Position numbers and translations under genes: made by a program. The notes under the pieces were generated by a model. The model did no database searches, was not told the origin of the DNA, and saw only the letters and a list, made by a program, of their open reading frames with translations. Source: Eubacteriales bacterium (GTDB lineage: Bacteria > Bacillota > Clostridia > Oscillospirales > Butyricicoccaceae). From it: a stretch of 64,000 nucleotides of DNA. The stretch's first letter is position 1; the number at the start of each line of letters is the position of its first letter. Positions 50,404 to 59,863 of the stretch are shown piece by piece. The stretch is taken from assembly GCA_030539335.1 (NCBI GenBank), contig JAUNSG010000006.1, forward strand, positions 1 through 64,000. Direction: 5' to 3'.

Positions 50404-51567
50404 TTATACATAAAAACGTGGAATGCGCTTGCTGATGGCACAGAGCACCTCATACGAAATCGTCCCGGCCGCAGCGGCTACGGTGTCTGCATTGACCGGC
50501 CCCTCGCCAAATACCGTGACCAGATCGCCGCGCCGGACATCCAGTCCGGTGACATCCAGCATACACATATCCATACAGATTCGGCCGATGACCGGAACAA
50601 CCTTGTCCTGTACCAGCATGACCGCCTGTCCGCTTCCGGCCCGGTGATAGCCATCTTCATAGCCCATCGTCACGACCGCAATCTTTGTCGGCTTTCCGGT
50701 GCAGTACGTCCGTCCATAGCTTACCGTGACATCCGCCGGTGTCTCGCGCACCTGTACGACATGCGCCTTGACTGTCATCACCGGATGCAGTTCGACCGTC
50801 TTTTTCGTCGTCGCATCCGGATAATATCCATACAGGATGATTCCGGCACGAACCATAGTAAAGACCGGCTTTCCATCCGGGAGCGTCATGGCAAACGTCT
50901 CCGGATGCTGTAAAATCGCGCCGCTGTTCGCACAATGGCGATAGGTCAGCGAGAGGCCATGGCGGTCCAGCGCCTCACACACCGCACGGAAGTGGGTAAA
51001 CTGCTCCTGTGTGTAGTCGTCACCGTCCTCCATATCAGCAACGGCAAAATGGGTAAAAATGCCCTCTGCCTGTATATGCGGAAGCGAAACGGCGGAAAGA
51101 ATCTCCTCAATCGTTTCGTCCCGGTCATCTGCTTCAAAACCGATGCGCGTCATGCCGGTATCCAGTGCAATATGTACGCGAAGGCTGCCATTTGTCTGCT
51201 GTGCCGCGGCTGAGAAGACCTCCGCCGTCTCCCGGTCACACAGGGCAACCGCCACATCCAGAGCCATCATCTCCGGAATCTCTGCTGCATCGACATAGCC
51301 CAGAACCAGAATCGGCGCTTTTATCCCGGCATCCCGCAGCTCCTTGGCCTCCTGCGCGGTTGCTACGGCAAGAAAATCCGCGCCCTGCTGCTCCAACACG
51401 GTCGCCGCCGGTACTGCGCCATGGCCATAGGCATCCGCCTTGACCACACCGAGCACCTTTGTCTCCGGCTGGATCGCATGGACATGGGCGCGAATGTTGC
51501 GGAAGTTCTGTGCCAGCTTGCCCAGATCGATCTCCGCCCATGTCCGGTTCTTATTTTGAAATTCCAT
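50404..51567 (-). CDS. alr: Alanine racemase
   Basis: A 387-residue PLP enzyme that makes D-alanine for peptidoglycan. The N-terminal PLP motif is 'LGVVKADAYGHGAVPAA' with Lys43. The second catalytic Tyr lies in 'TVSYGRTYCTG', and the C-terminal domain has 'VIGRICMDMCMLDVTGLDV'. I chose ATG 51567 because AGGGG is nine bases before it; ATG 51576 touches the same site. It sits in the conserved acpS-nnrD-lipoprotein-alr-mazF run. Confidence 0.96.
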   Translation of the reverse strand: MEFQNKNRTWAEIDLGKLAQNFRNIRAHVHAIQPETKVLGVVKADAYGHGAVPAATVLEQQGADFLAVATAQEAKELRDAGIKAPILVLGYVDAAEIPEMMALDVAVALCDRETAEVFSAAAQQTNGSLRVHIALDTGMTRIGFEADDRDETIEEILSAVSLPHIQAEGIFTHFAVADMEDGDDYTQEQFTHFRAVCEALDRHGLSLTYRHCANSGAILQHPETFAMTLPDGKPVFTMVRAGIILYGYYPDATTKKTVELHPVMTVKAHVVQVRETPADVTVSYGRTYCTGKPTKIAVVTMGYEDGYHRAGSGQAVMLVQDKVVPVIGRICMDMCMLDVTGLDVRRGDLVTVFGEGPVNADTVAAAAGTISYEVLCAISKRIPRFYV

Positions 51568-51589
51568 GTTCTTCATCCCCTAATTTCTT

Positions 51590-52165
51590 TTACGTCCTTT
51601 GGAACTCGCTAAATCGACATACAATCGTCTGTGTTCCATTGCAGAAAACCCGTGCGCCGGTCAGTATGCCGTCGGATAAATTCAGATACAGCTCCCGCAC
51701 AACCGTACATTCTTCGGTCTCCTCCTGGTATTGCAGAACCAGCAGTTCCCCTTCGGTCCAGATCGCCTCCGGCTCCTCTGTCGTCAGGCTGTGCAGAATG
51801 GCAGGCCCGGCATCCACCGGGGTCAGGCCGCCGCGCTCCGGCAGCAGCGTTTGCAGCACCGTATCCTCATACGTCAGTGTATTGTTTTCCGCATCGTAGG
51901 TCGCCGTAATCCCGGCTATGCTCTCCGGCTCCTCCACCGTGATTTCCGCGCGAGGCGCCTCTCCAATCTGATAAGAAAGCTGTACCACATAGTCGGTGTA
52001 TTCCTCCCCGGAATCCGCCTGAATGGCTACCTTGGTCTGTATCTCTGTACTACTTGCGTACTGCTCCCGCAGGGAAGCCGCCAGTCGCTCCGGGTCATGC
52101 ACCGCAGAACAGCCACACAACAGGCAGACCACAGCAATCCCGGCGCAAAGCCGCCGAATCGGCAA
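51590..52165 (-). CDS. LolA-like outer-surface lipoprotein (YdcC position), TTG start
   Basis: A 191-residue lipoprotein. The signal peptide ends in the lipobox LLCGC, with Cys19 as the lipid site. The body is LolA/YdcC-like, with beta-strand sections such as 'TKVAIQADSGEEYTDYVVQL' and 'VRELYLNLSDGILTGARVFC'. In Bacillus, ydcC lies between acpS and alr, which fits. The start is TTG 52165 directly after the nnrD stop, with GGAGTG six bases upstream. Its function is unproven; germination or envelope stability is known only for relatives. Confidence 0.82.
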   Translation of the reverse strand: MPIRRLCAGIAVVCLLCGCSAVHDPERLAASLREQYASSTEIQTKVAIQADSGEEYTDYVVQLSYQIGEAPRAEITVEEPESIAGITATYDAENNTLTYEDTVLQTLLPERGGLTPVDAGPAILHSLTTEEPEAIWTEGELLVLQYQEETEECTVVRELYLNLSDGILTGARVFCNGTQTIVCRFSEFQRT

Positions 52166-53032
52166 TTACACCCACTCCCTGGAGTTGAGCGGTTTCAGCA
52201 CCTGTGGAATGGCATCCAGCATATCGGTCGGCGTCATGCCGTATTCCCCCCGCGCATCGGCGCACCAATCGCCCGCACGGCTGTGGATATACGCACCGCA
52301 GGCCGCCGCATCAAACGGGTCAACGCCCTGCCCCAGCAGCGACAGGATAATGCCGCTGAGGACATCGCCGCTTCCGCCCTTGGCCATGCCCGGGTTGCCG
52401 AATGGATTTTTCATCCGACGTCCGTCATATCCGGCTATCCACGTCGTGTGCCCCTTGAGCAGCAGAATACAGTGATGCTGTTCGGCAAACGCAGCCGCAG
52501 CCTGCTCCGGGTGTTCCCCGGCTTCGACATCGCAAATGCGTGCAAATTCCCCGCCGTGCGGCGTGAGAATCACAGGATGCTTTGCTCTCTCCAAGATATC
52601 TATATGCCCCGCAAGAGCGTTTATGCCATCCGCATCCAAAATCAACGGCACCTCCGCCGTTTCGATCAGGGACGCGATCATCGCCCGGATGGAATCGCTG
52701 AGTCCCAGTCCCGGGCCGGCCAGAATCGCCGCCTTGTGGGAGCAATCCAACGCATCCAGGGACGCAATCCGTCCTTCGTTGTCGGATGGAAGCACTTGAA
52801 AGGTCGGTTCATTTAGCTTACACGCCAAAATCGTATGGATACAGTCCGGAATCGCCAGTGTCACAATGCCGCTTCCGGTACGGACGGCACCCATCGCGGC
52901 AAAGTACGGCGCACCGCAATAGCTTCGGCTGCCACAGACGGCGAGGACGCGTCCATACTGATTTTTGTTTGTCTCCGGATTCCTCGGACCCAGCACCGAA
53001 TGCAAATAGCGCTCACTGGTCTCCTGTATCAT
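52166..53032 (-). CDS. nnrD: ADP-dependent NAD(P)H-hydrate dehydratase
   Basis: A 288-residue ribokinase-fold enzyme that repairs hydrated NAD(P)H. Landmarks are 'VLAVCGSRSYCGAPYFAAMG', 'GPGLGLSDSIRAMIASLIET' and 'GGSGDVLSGIILSLLGQGVD' (the C-terminal anion hole). This is the dehydratase only; the epimerase domain of the bifunctional Nnr is absent. The ATG overlaps the acpS stop by four bases, and the lipoprotein start codon follows directly, so translation is coupled. Confidence 0.93.
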   Translation of the reverse strand: MIQETSERYLHSVLGPRNPETNKNQYGRVLAVCGSRSYCGAPYFAAMGAVRTGSGIVTLAIPDCIHTILACKLNEPTFQVLPSDNEGRIASLDALDCSHKAAILAGPGLGLSDSIRAMIASLIETAEVPLILDADGINALAGHIDILERAKHPVILTPHGGEFARICDVEAGEHPEQAAAAFAEQHHCILLLKGHTTWIAGYDGRRMKNPFGNPGMAKGGSGDVLSGIILSLLGQGVDPFDAAACGAYIHSRAGDWCADARGEYGMTPTDMLDAIPQVLKPLNSREWV

Positions 53033-53391
53033 TCCTCCGCCTTCTTTCTGTTCTCCGTCATCAGCAGCGCCGTCGCCACGGCATATTCCTGACAGTGGGA
53101 AATGGACAGCAGGAACTCTCCCGCAGGACGCAGCACAACCGGTGCGCCCTCCGCAGTATGACCAATTTCAATGTCCTGAAAGGACAGCGCCGCACCAAAA
53201 CCGGTTCCCAGCGCCTTGGCAACCGCTTCCTTGGCGCAGAACAGTCCGGCAGCCGATTGCGGCAGGTTTTCTCCCCGCGACCGCAGCCATTCCCGCTCCG
53301 CCTCGGTATACACCCGCTTTTGAAAGCGTTCACGCGCGATCGCCTGTTCTATCCGTCTGATTTCAATAATATCGGTTCCCAGTCCCGCCAT
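53029..53391 (-). CDS. acpS: Holo-[acyl-carrier-protein] synthase
   Basis: A 120-residue enzyme that transfers phosphopantetheine from CoA to ACP. The signature is 'GLGTDIIEIRRIEQAI' at the start (Mg-binding Asp) and 'GLFCAKEAVAKALGTGF' (Glu and Lys of the active site). 'LSISHCQEYAVATALL' closes the fold. I chose ATG 53391 as the family start. It follows the kinase-LRR gene by 19 bases on the same strand and overlaps nnrD by four bases. Confidence 0.95.
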   Translation of the reverse strand: MAGLGTDIIEIRRIEQAIARERFQKRVYTEAEREWLRSRGENLPQSAAGLFCAKEAVAKALGTGFGAALSFQDIEIGHTAEGAPVVLRPAGEFLLSISHCQEYAVATALLMTENRKKAEE

Positions 53392-53410
53392 ACAACCCTT
53401 CCTTTTCTTC

Positions 53411-55381
53411 TCACCGTTCCGCCACACGGACGCCATTCCTGCGGCAGTATTCCCACGCATAGCTTCCCCGCGGCGTGAGGACCGTCAGCTTTCGGCAGTC
53501 CTCAAAGGCGTTTTCCCCGATGAGCAGCACGCTCTTGGGAATGCGCAGCACGCGCAGCGCCTCGCAGTCGGAAAAGGCACGCTCGCCAATTTTGAGCAGC
53601 CCATATGGAAGCTCCGCCGTCTGTAGGGAAATACAGCGCCGGAATGCCTGTTCCTCTATGTATCGCAGATCCTGTCCAAAGGCAACCTTGGTCAGCGCCG
53701 TGCAGCCAATGAAGCAGGCATCCGGAATGGTCTGGATATGGGCAGGAAGCCGGATCTCCTGCAATCCCTTGCAGCCGGAAAAGGCGCGCGGTCCCATCCA
53801 GTTCACCTGGTCGGGAAGCGCAAACCGGAGGATCGCTCCACAGCCGCGGAAGGCCTCCGCACCGATGCGCTGCAATCCCGCCGGAATGCGGATCGTATCC
53901 AGCGACCGGCAGCCGGAAAAGATCTGGGCCGGAAGCTCTGTGACCAAATCGGAAATGACCGCGGTTTTCATCGCAAAGCAGTCCAGAAACGCCTTGTCCC
54001 CGATCCGTTCCACCGTATGCGGCAAAACTCCCTGCTCCAGCTTTGTACAGCGCAGAAATGCCCCCGAACCGATCGTTTGCAGCGGAGCTTTCAGCGTCAC
54101 ACGCCGTAAATTCGCACATTCCGCAAAGGCACGCTCGCCAATCCGCTCTACCTGTTCCCGGCAGACGACCTCGGTCAGATCATAACGCTTGCGAAACGCA
54201 TCCCCGGCGATCTCCCGATACCGATCCAGTATCAGCTGTCCGCTGGACCGTCCAAACCGGAGACGGCGCGTTTGCAGCTTCTGTGCCTGATGCGCCGTCA
54301 GGATGCCATCCGACGACCGTTCCGTGCTCCGTCGCTGCAGACGGTCTTTCATAAACTGCTCCTCCGGCGCTGTTGTGACCGAAAGGCCCAGCTGCTTCCA
54401 CAGGTATCCCAACGGGTCAAAGCCTCCCGCCTCGGTTTCTTCTTCCCGCTCTGCCGGGACGACCTTGCCTCTCCCGGCTGTCTGCAGCGCATGGTACATC
54501 TCCTGGGCGCTCGCAAAACGATCCTCCGGCCGGTGGGCACACGCCTTGAGAATGACCGCACCCAGGGAGGCATCAACTCCGGTCGGTGCAGGGATTTCCT
54601 CGCCGCTGTTGCGGCGCCCTACCGCCTCATGCCATTTGGACCGCGGCAGCTCCGGTGTGATGAATGGAAGACAGCCGTCGTTTGCAATATAATAGAGTAC
54701 CAGCCCGAGCGAGTACAGGTCTGCCTTCGCACCGTAGCGGCTGGAATTTTTGTCGGTGATTTCCGGTGCGGCATACAGTTCCGTGCCAATCCGCGTCCGT
54801 GCGTACATGGTCCCTTCCAGATGCCGCGCAATGCCGAAATCGCCCAGCTTGTAATCGCCAAATTGATTGCGGAAAATATTCTTCGGCTTGATGTCCCGAT
54901 GCAGGATACCCACGCGATGGCAGCGCGAAAGACCGCGGCACAGATCCATACCGATGCGCCGGACGCCCTCCGTCGTTTTTATTTTTGTGTCCCCGTCACG
55001 CAAAATCTCTTCCAGGCTTTTGAGCAGCTCCATACGGATGAGCAAATCATAGCCAATCAGTACGTCGCCATCGCGGATCTCCATAATCGCATGATCCTCA
55101 TAGCTGACAATGTTGCTGATGCCGCGCATCGCCCCCAGCAAATTGACCTCACCAATGTACTGATCGCGCACCAGTTGCCGCAGGGAATCCGGATTTTCCA
55201 TCTTCCCCTCCGGAATAATCTCAATCGCCTTGAGCGCTGATTGCAATTCCAAACCGAAGGAATTGCTGTGTGTAACACGATATACGCGGGCATAGCTTCC
55301 AGAGCCAATCTCCCCCTGCAGACGCCAGCCGCCAAACAATGGCTCATAGCTGTGCAGCCGTTCTTCCAGCGTCTTTCTCAT
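53411..55381 (-). CDS. Ser/Thr protein kinase fused to BspA-type leucine-rich repeats
   Basis: A 656-residue protein. The kinase domain (about 15-330) has the glycine loop 'GEIGSGSYARVYRV', Lys51, Glu78, 'LHRDIKPKNIF' (Asp163, Asn168) and DFG 181-183, all intact, so it should be active. Residues about 330-410 are a polar linker without a membrane helix. From about 410 to 640 I count ten LRR_5/BspA-like repeats with 'IGERAF', 'IGSGAF' and 'IGDKAF' motifs. There is no signal peptide, so the repeats face the cytosol, unlike secreted BspA proteins. ATG 55381 follows GGGGGAG. The gene is the first of an operon-like run with acpS. Confidence 0.88.
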   Translation of the reverse strand: MRKTLEERLHSYEPLFGGWRLQGEIGSGSYARVYRVTHSNSFGLELQSALKAIEIIPEGKMENPDSLRQLVRDQYIGEVNLLGAMRGISNIVSYEDHAIMEIRDGDVLIGYDLLIRMELLKSLEEILRDGDTKIKTTEGVRRIGMDLCRGLSRCHRVGILHRDIKPKNIFRNQFGDYKLGDFGIARHLEGTMYARTRIGTELYAAPEITDKNSSRYGAKADLYSLGLVLYYIANDGCLPFITPELPRSKWHEAVGRRNSGEEIPAPTGVDASLGAVILKACAHRPEDRFASAQEMYHALQTAGRGKVVPAEREEETEAGGFDPLGYLWKQLGLSVTTAPEEQFMKDRLQRRSTERSSDGILTAHQAQKLQTRRLRFGRSSGQLILDRYREIAGDAFRKRYDLTEVVCREQVERIGERAFAECANLRRVTLKAPLQTIGSGAFLRCTKLEQGVLPHTVERIGDKAFLDCFAMKTAVISDLVTELPAQIFSGCRSLDTIRIPAGLQRIGAEAFRGCGAILRFALPDQVNWMGPRAFSGCKGLQEIRLPAHIQTIPDACFIGCTALTKVAFGQDLRYIEEQAFRRCISLQTAELPYGLLKIGERAFSDCEALRVLRIPKSVLLIGENAFEDCRKLTVLTPRGSYAWEYCRRNGVRVAER

Positions 55382-55503
55382 CTGGCTCCCCCTTTCGTGT
55401 ACGTTTCTATCTTTCCGTATTATATCAAACCGCTGGAACTGCGTCAATCGACCAGCGGATTTCGGTCTTTCCATCCAAAATCCGCACAACAGGCGGCAGA
55501 AAA

Positions 55504-55539
55504 AAGAAAACGACCGCAGGCATTGTCACCCACGGTCGT
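55504..55539 (-). terminator. Terminator of the MATE (55544) gene
   Basis: On the minus strand ACGACCG / CGGTCGT with a 16-base loop, followed by TTTTC. Confidence 0.7.
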
Positions 55540-55543
55540 ATTG

Positions 55544-56914
55544 TTACGCTTTGTTTTCCCACATCGGGCGGATGTCCGTCCGGTATGTCCGCAGCAAAAA
55601 GAGAATGGTACACGTCAGCGAGGCCAGCTCGGCAATCGGGAACGAATACCAGACCAATCCAAGCTTCCCGGTCTGCGCCAGCAGATATGCCGCCGGAAGC
55701 AAAACCACGAGCTGACGGACAAACGAAATCAGCATACTGAACAGTCCATGACTGAGCGCCTGAAGCGAGGACGATCCAATCACGCAGATGCCGGCAATAA
55801 AGTAGCTGAGCGAAATGGCCCTCAGCGCAGTCACACCGATCTGCATCATATCGTCCGACGCCGCAAACAGCCGCAGCAGCGGCTCCGGGCAGAGTTGGAA
55901 GATGGCAAAACCGATTAGCATGATGCACTCGGCATACAGCATCGCCAGCCGGATGGTCTTTATAATGCGTTCCGGCTTTTGGGCGCCAAAATTGTACGCG
56001 ACAATCGGGACCATACCATTGTTCATGCCAAAGACCGGCATAAAGACAAAGGATTGCAGCTTAAAGTATACGCCAAAGACCGCCGTTGCCGTCGAAGAAA
56101 AGGCAATCAGGATCAGATTCATGCCATACGTCATGACGGACGAAATCGACATCATGAGGATGGACGGCAGGCCAACCGAGTAGATCCGTCGGATAATGGA
56201 CAGCCGCGGCCGGAATCCGCTCCAGGTCAGGGAAATATCCGGATTCTTGCGCAGATTAAACCAAAGCGCAAGGCTTCCGGCGACAACCTGACCAAACACC
56301 GTCGCACCGGCTGCGCCGGCAATCCCCAGCTTCGGCAATCCAAACAGGCCGAAAATCAGGATCGGGTCGAGAATGATGTTGATAACCGCACCCAGAGCCT
56401 GTGTAATCATCGTATAGAAGGTACGTCCCGTTCCCTGCAAAATCCGCTCCAGCGTCATCTGGAAGTACATGCCAAACGAGACCAGGCAGATAATTGTCAG
56501 ATACGTCGTACCATAATCAACAATCGACTGGATGTCTGTCTGCGACCGCATAAACGCGCGAACGCCGAACAGGCCAAACAGCAGAAAAGCCAGATAGCTG
56601 CAGGCAGCGAGGAACAACCCGTGCCGCGCCGCTTCGTTCGCATTCTTATAATCCTTTGCCCCCAACGAGCGGGACAAAAGGGCATTCATACCGACGCCCG
56701 TACCGGACGCGATCGCAATCATCAGGTTTTGTATGGGAAATGCCAGAGAAACCGCCGTCAGCGCATCCTCACAAATTCGAGAGACAAAAATGCTGTCGAC
56801 AATGTTGTACATCGCCTGAACCAGCATGGAGACAATCATCGGGAGCGCCATGGTCACAAGCAGTTTGTTGACCGGCATCACACCCATCTTATTTTCTCTT
56901 GCACCTTGTTCCAT
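55544..56914 (-). CDS. MATE family efflux transporter
   Basis: A 456-residue, 12-helix MATE exporter. The start 'NKLLVTMALPMIVSMLVQAM' and 'YNIVDSIFVSRICEDALTAV' are typical, as are 'GTGVGMNALLSRSLGAKDYK' and 'PVFGMNNGMVPIVAYNFGAQ'. The sequence is distinct from the MATE gene at 10948. It follows the small hypothetical gene (57271-56927) by 12 bases, so the two are co-transcribed. No regulator gene is adjacent. Confidence 0.94.
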   Translation of the reverse strand: MEQGARENKMGVMPVNKLLVTMALPMIVSMLVQAMYNIVDSIFVSRICEDALTAVSLAFPIQNLMIAIASGTGVGMNALLSRSLGAKDYKNANEAARHGLFLAACSYLAFLLFGLFGVRAFMRSQTDIQSIVDYGTTYLTIICLVSFGMYFQMTLERILQGTGRTFYTMITQALGAVINIILDPILIFGLFGLPKLGIAGAAGATVFGQVVAGSLALWFNLRKNPDISLTWSGFRPRLSIIRRIYSVGLPSILMMSISSVMTYGMNLILIAFSSTATAVFGVYFKLQSFVFMPVFGMNNGMVPIVAYNFGAQKPERIIKTIRLAMLYAECIMLIGFAIFQLCPEPLLRLFAASDDMMQIGVTALRAISLSYFIAGICVIGSSSLQALSHGLFSMLISFVRQLVVLLPAAYLLAQTGKLGLVWYSFPIAELASLTCTILFLLRTYRTDIRPMWENKA

Positions 56915-56926
56915 CCGGCCGTCCCC

Positions 56927-57271
56927 CTAACACTCGTATTCGTCTACCTCGAACCGGTTGCCGTCGTCGTAGCCGACATCGAGATACTCCATCACGGCCA
57001 GTGCCTCCCAGCAGTCACACAGGGTTACCTGCTCGACAATGTCCATCTTGTCCCACTGTGAACGGGAACACAGCTTGCGGACACAGGCAATGCTGTCCTT
57101 ATAATTGGTGCGAACCCAGCGCTCCGGGTCCTCCAGGTGAATCTCACAGACCTTGTTCCCCTTTGGGTCGACAATCTGCATCGGCAGTGTCTTCTGAAAC
57201 CGTCCCGAGGCAAAAATGCTCTTGAGCAGTCCCGCCAGGGCAACAACGGAAGGAATCGTTCTTGTTGTCAT
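56927..57271 (-). CDS. Hypothetical protein upstream of the MATE gene
   Basis: A 114-residue protein with four cysteines, including 'CVRKLCSRSQWDKMDIVEQV' and 'CDCWEALAVMEYLDVGYDDG'. I recognise no family. ATG 57271 has AAAGGAGAG at a suitable distance and a good promoter (57311-57339). It could be a small cytosolic protein with a metal or redox site, but that is a guess. Confidence 0.6.
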   Translation of the reverse strand: MTTRTIPSVVALAGLLKSIFASGRFQKTLPMQIVDPKGNKVCEIHLEDPERWVRTNYKDSIACVRKLCSRSQWDKMDIVEQVTLCDCWEALAVMEYLDVGYDDGNRFEVDEYEC

Positions 57272-57310
57272 CGTGATCTCTCCTTTTTTCTTCTTTTTTC
57301 CGTATTCTTT

Positions 57311-57339
57311 ATCATATCCCATTTCCCATCATCCATCAA
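57311..57339 (-). promoter_or_regulatory. Promoter of the hypothetical-MATE operon
   Basis: On the minus strand TTGATG (57334-57339), 17 bases, TATGAT (57311-57316). Confidence 0.65.
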
Positions 57340-57650
57340 TAGGCTCAATAGACAAAGAATATGATATCCTTCTATCGAAAATCAACAGCATGTCAAAAGC
57401 TGACTGTGGGCGCTCTATCACAGTCAATCCGCATCAATTGATGTACAAATATTTCCTTTTGCAATAGAGCTGGTTATTTTTTTCAAAAAAGAAGATCATA
57501 AAGATAGGCGAATCCAAAAACAATCCATCCTGCCACGGATCCCCGCAGAAAGAAAATTTATATTGCGATTCACCGGAAACATCTGCATACATTTAAGCGA
57601 TCGGATAAAAATGTACAAAAACTTTCCGTTTTTTTGAGAGGAGTATATCT
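57340..57650. other. Intergenic leader before the PTS gene
   Basis: About 310 bases. A perfect 8-bp inverted repeat TGACTGTG / CACAGTCA with a 10-base spacer (57401-57426) may be an operator or RNA hairpin, and ATCAATTGAT near 57433 is a palindrome. I do not see a convincing ribonucleic antiterminator sequence as found before Bacillus ptsG. No promoter is clear. AGAGGAG precedes ATG 57651. Confidence 0.5.
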
Positions 57651-59840
57651 ATGGCACAAAAGAAAAGCGGACAACTGTTTGCCGCTGCGCAGCAGATCGG
57701 TAAATCCCTGTTCCTTCCCATCGCCGTATTGCCGTTTGCAGGTATCCTGCTCGGTATCGGCAGTTCCTTTACCAACGAAACGACCATTGCCACCTATGGC
57801 CTGTCCGGCATTTTGCATCCGGGTACCATCCTGTACAGCCTGATGATGATGCTGAACTATGCCGGCAACGCTATTTTCAGCAATCTGGCGTTGATCTTTG
57901 CGCTGGCGGTTGCACTGGGTATGGCTAAGAAAGAAAAAGGCGTCGCCGTCCTGTCGGCAGGTATTTTCTATCTGATCATGCTGACGACAATCAGTGTCCT
58001 TCTGACATTGACCGGTTCCATCGTCGATGGAGAAATTGCCGATACCGTCAAGGAAGGTGCAATCACCTCCATGCTGGGCATCCAAACCCTGCAGATGGGC
58101 GTATTCGGCGGCATTATCGCCGGTGTTATTGCAGCGGTATTGTGCAACAAGTTCTATAAGACCCAGCTTCCGGATGCCTTGTCCTTCTTCGCCGGGACAC
58201 GTTTTGTACCGATCGTTTCCATGATCTTCGGTATTGTAACCGGTGCAATCCTGTTCATCGTGTGGCCGATGATTCAGAATGGAATCTTCGCCCTGGGCAG
58301 TCTGGTTCAGGCTTCCGGTTATGCCGGCACCTTCATTTACGGCTGCATTGAACGTGCATTGATTCCGTTTGGACTGCATCATATTTTCTATATGCCGTTC
58401 TGGCAGACCGGTGTTGGCGGCTCCGCAGTAATCGATGGCGTCACGGTCATGGGCGCACAGAATATTTTCTTCGCCCAGCTCGCATCTCCCGAAACCACCA
58501 AATTCTCTGTTGATGCCTGCCGCTTCCTGACCGGTAAATACCCATTCATGATGGGCGGCCTGCCGGGCGCTGCGCTGGCCATGTATATGACAGCACGTCC
58601 CGAAAAGAAAAAGCAGACCGGTTCCCTGCTGTTCTCCGTCGCGCTCACCTCGTTCCTGACCGGCGTTACCGAGCCGATTGAATTCACATTCCTGTTCCTT
58701 GCTCCGGCCCTGTTTGCAATCCATGTTGTATTCGCCGGACTGTCCTTCATGACCTGCCACATCTTGAACATCTGTGTCGGCACCACCTTCTCGGATGGTC
58801 TGATCGACCTCATCCTTTATGGTGTACTGCCCGGTCAGGCCAAGTCCAACTGGATCATGCTGATTCCGGTCATCGCCGTCTATTTCGTCTTGTATTTCGT
58901 TGTATTCCGTTTCTTCATTCTGAAATGGGATCTGAAGACACCGGGACGGGAAGAGGATGGCGAGGAAGCCCATCTGGTCACCAAAGACGAATACCGCAAG
59001 GCCACCGGTGTCGGTGTTGCCGGCGGCAAGGCTGCTATCGCAGCCGCAAACATCGACGAGAAATCTGCGGCCATCCTGCGGGGTGTTGGCGGCGTTGATA
59101 ATCTGGTGGACATCGACTGCTGTGCTACCCGCCTTCGTCTGACACTGGTGGACAGCTCCAACGTCGATCAGGCCCTACTGAAATCAACCGGTGCTTCCGG
59201 CGTTGTGGTAAAGGGCGCTGGCATTCAGGTCATCTACGGACCATCCGTCACGATTGTCAAATCAAATTTTGAAGAATTTGTCGAACAGGTCCGTTCGGGC
59301 GCCATTCCGACGTCAGCCTTTATGGGTGTCTCTGAAGAACCGGTCGCAGCAGAAGCTCCGGCAAAGGCGGATACACCAAAACTGCACGATGTTACTCTGA
59401 GCGCGCATATGAATGGTCAAATGCTCCTGCTGACGGAGGTAAAGGACGAAGCATTTGCCTCCTGCGCATTGGGCGATGGCATCGCCATTGAACCTTCCGA
59501 GGGAAAACTGTATGCCCCGGCAGATGCTGTGGTCGTCAATGTCTTTGACACAAAGCACGCCATTGGTCTGGCGGTTGCGGATGAAATGGAATTGCTGCTG
59601 CACATCGGCATTGATACAGTAAAGCTGGGCGGCAAACATTTTGAAGCACATGTAAAGGAAGGACAGCAAGTCAAGAAGGGCGATCTGCTGGTTTCCTTCG
59701 ACATGGACGCCATCAAAAAGGAAGGCTATCTTTGCACCACGCCGATGATCGTCTGCAATACCGACGAATATCACTCCATCCGGCCACTGGTCACGGGTCA
59801 GGTGGAGGTTGGACAAAACCTTCTGGAGGTAAAGGGATAA
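57651..59840 (+). CDS. ptsG: PTS glucose/GlcNAc-family EIICBA transporter
   Basis: A 729-residue phosphotransferase permease that takes up and phosphorylates glucose or a related sugar. EIIC (about 1-430) is membrane-bound with 'GCIERALIPFGLHHIFYMPF' and 'TSFLTGVTEPIEFTFLFLAP'. EIIB (about 470-550) has 'IDCCATRLRLTLVD' with the phosphocysteine. EIIA (about 575-725) has 'LLLHIGIDTVKLGGKHFE' with the phosphohistidine. The order CBA is that of the glucose/GlcNAc group. ptsH and ptsI are not in the window. The exact sugar is not proven; GlcNAc is the main alternative. Confidence 0.88.
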   Translation: MAQKKSGQLFAAAQQIGKSLFLPIAVLPFAGILLGIGSSFTNETTIATYGLSGILHPGTILYSLMMMLNYAGNAIFSNLALIFALAVALGMAKKEKGVAVLSAGIFYLIMLTTISVLLTLTGSIVDGEIADTVKEGAITSMLGIQTLQMGVFGGIIAGVIAAVLCNKFYKTQLPDALSFFAGTRFVPIVSMIFGIVTGAILFIVWPMIQNGIFALGSLVQASGYAGTFIYGCIERALIPFGLHHIFYMPFWQTGVGGSAVIDGVTVMGAQNIFFAQLASPETTKFSVDACRFLTGKYPFMMGGLPGAALAMYMTARPEKKKQTGSLLFSVALTSFLTGVTEPIEFTFLFLAPALFAIHVVFAGLSFMTCHILNICVGTTFSDGLIDLILYGVLPGQAKSNWIMLIPVIAVYFVLYFVVFRFFILKWDLKTPGREEDGEEAHLVTKDEYRKATGVGVAGGKAAIAAANIDEKSAAILRGVGGVDNLVDIDCCATRLRLTLVDSSNVDQALLKSTGASGVVVKGAGIQVIYGPSVTIVKSNFEEFVEQVRSGAIPTSAFMGVSEEPVAAEAPAKADTPKLHDVTLSAHMNGQMLLLTEVKDEAFASCALGDGIAIEPSEGKLYAPADAVVVNVFDTKHAIGLAVADEMELLLHIGIDTVKLGGKHFEAHVKEGQQVKKGDLLVSFDMDAIKKEGYLCTTPMIVCNTDEYHSIRPLVTGQVEVGQNLLEVKG

Positions 59841-59863
59841 GAAGCCCTTAAAAAATCAAATCG

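Noticed and set aside
54272..55240. 322-codon plus-strand frame over the kinase gene
   Set aside because: Antisense to intact kinase motifs, Arg/Gln/His-rich, no ribosome site or domain.
55979..57061. 360-codon plus-strand frame over the MATE gene
   Set aside because: Antisense to a full MATE transporter; the composition is that of a reverse-frame shadow.
57570..58973. 467-codon minus-strand open frame over the PTS gene
   Set aside because: It is antisense to a well-supported EIICBA gene. Its predicted protein is rich in Asp, Gly, Gln and Asn with no domain, and it has no ribosome site. It is a shadow of the codon use on the other strand.
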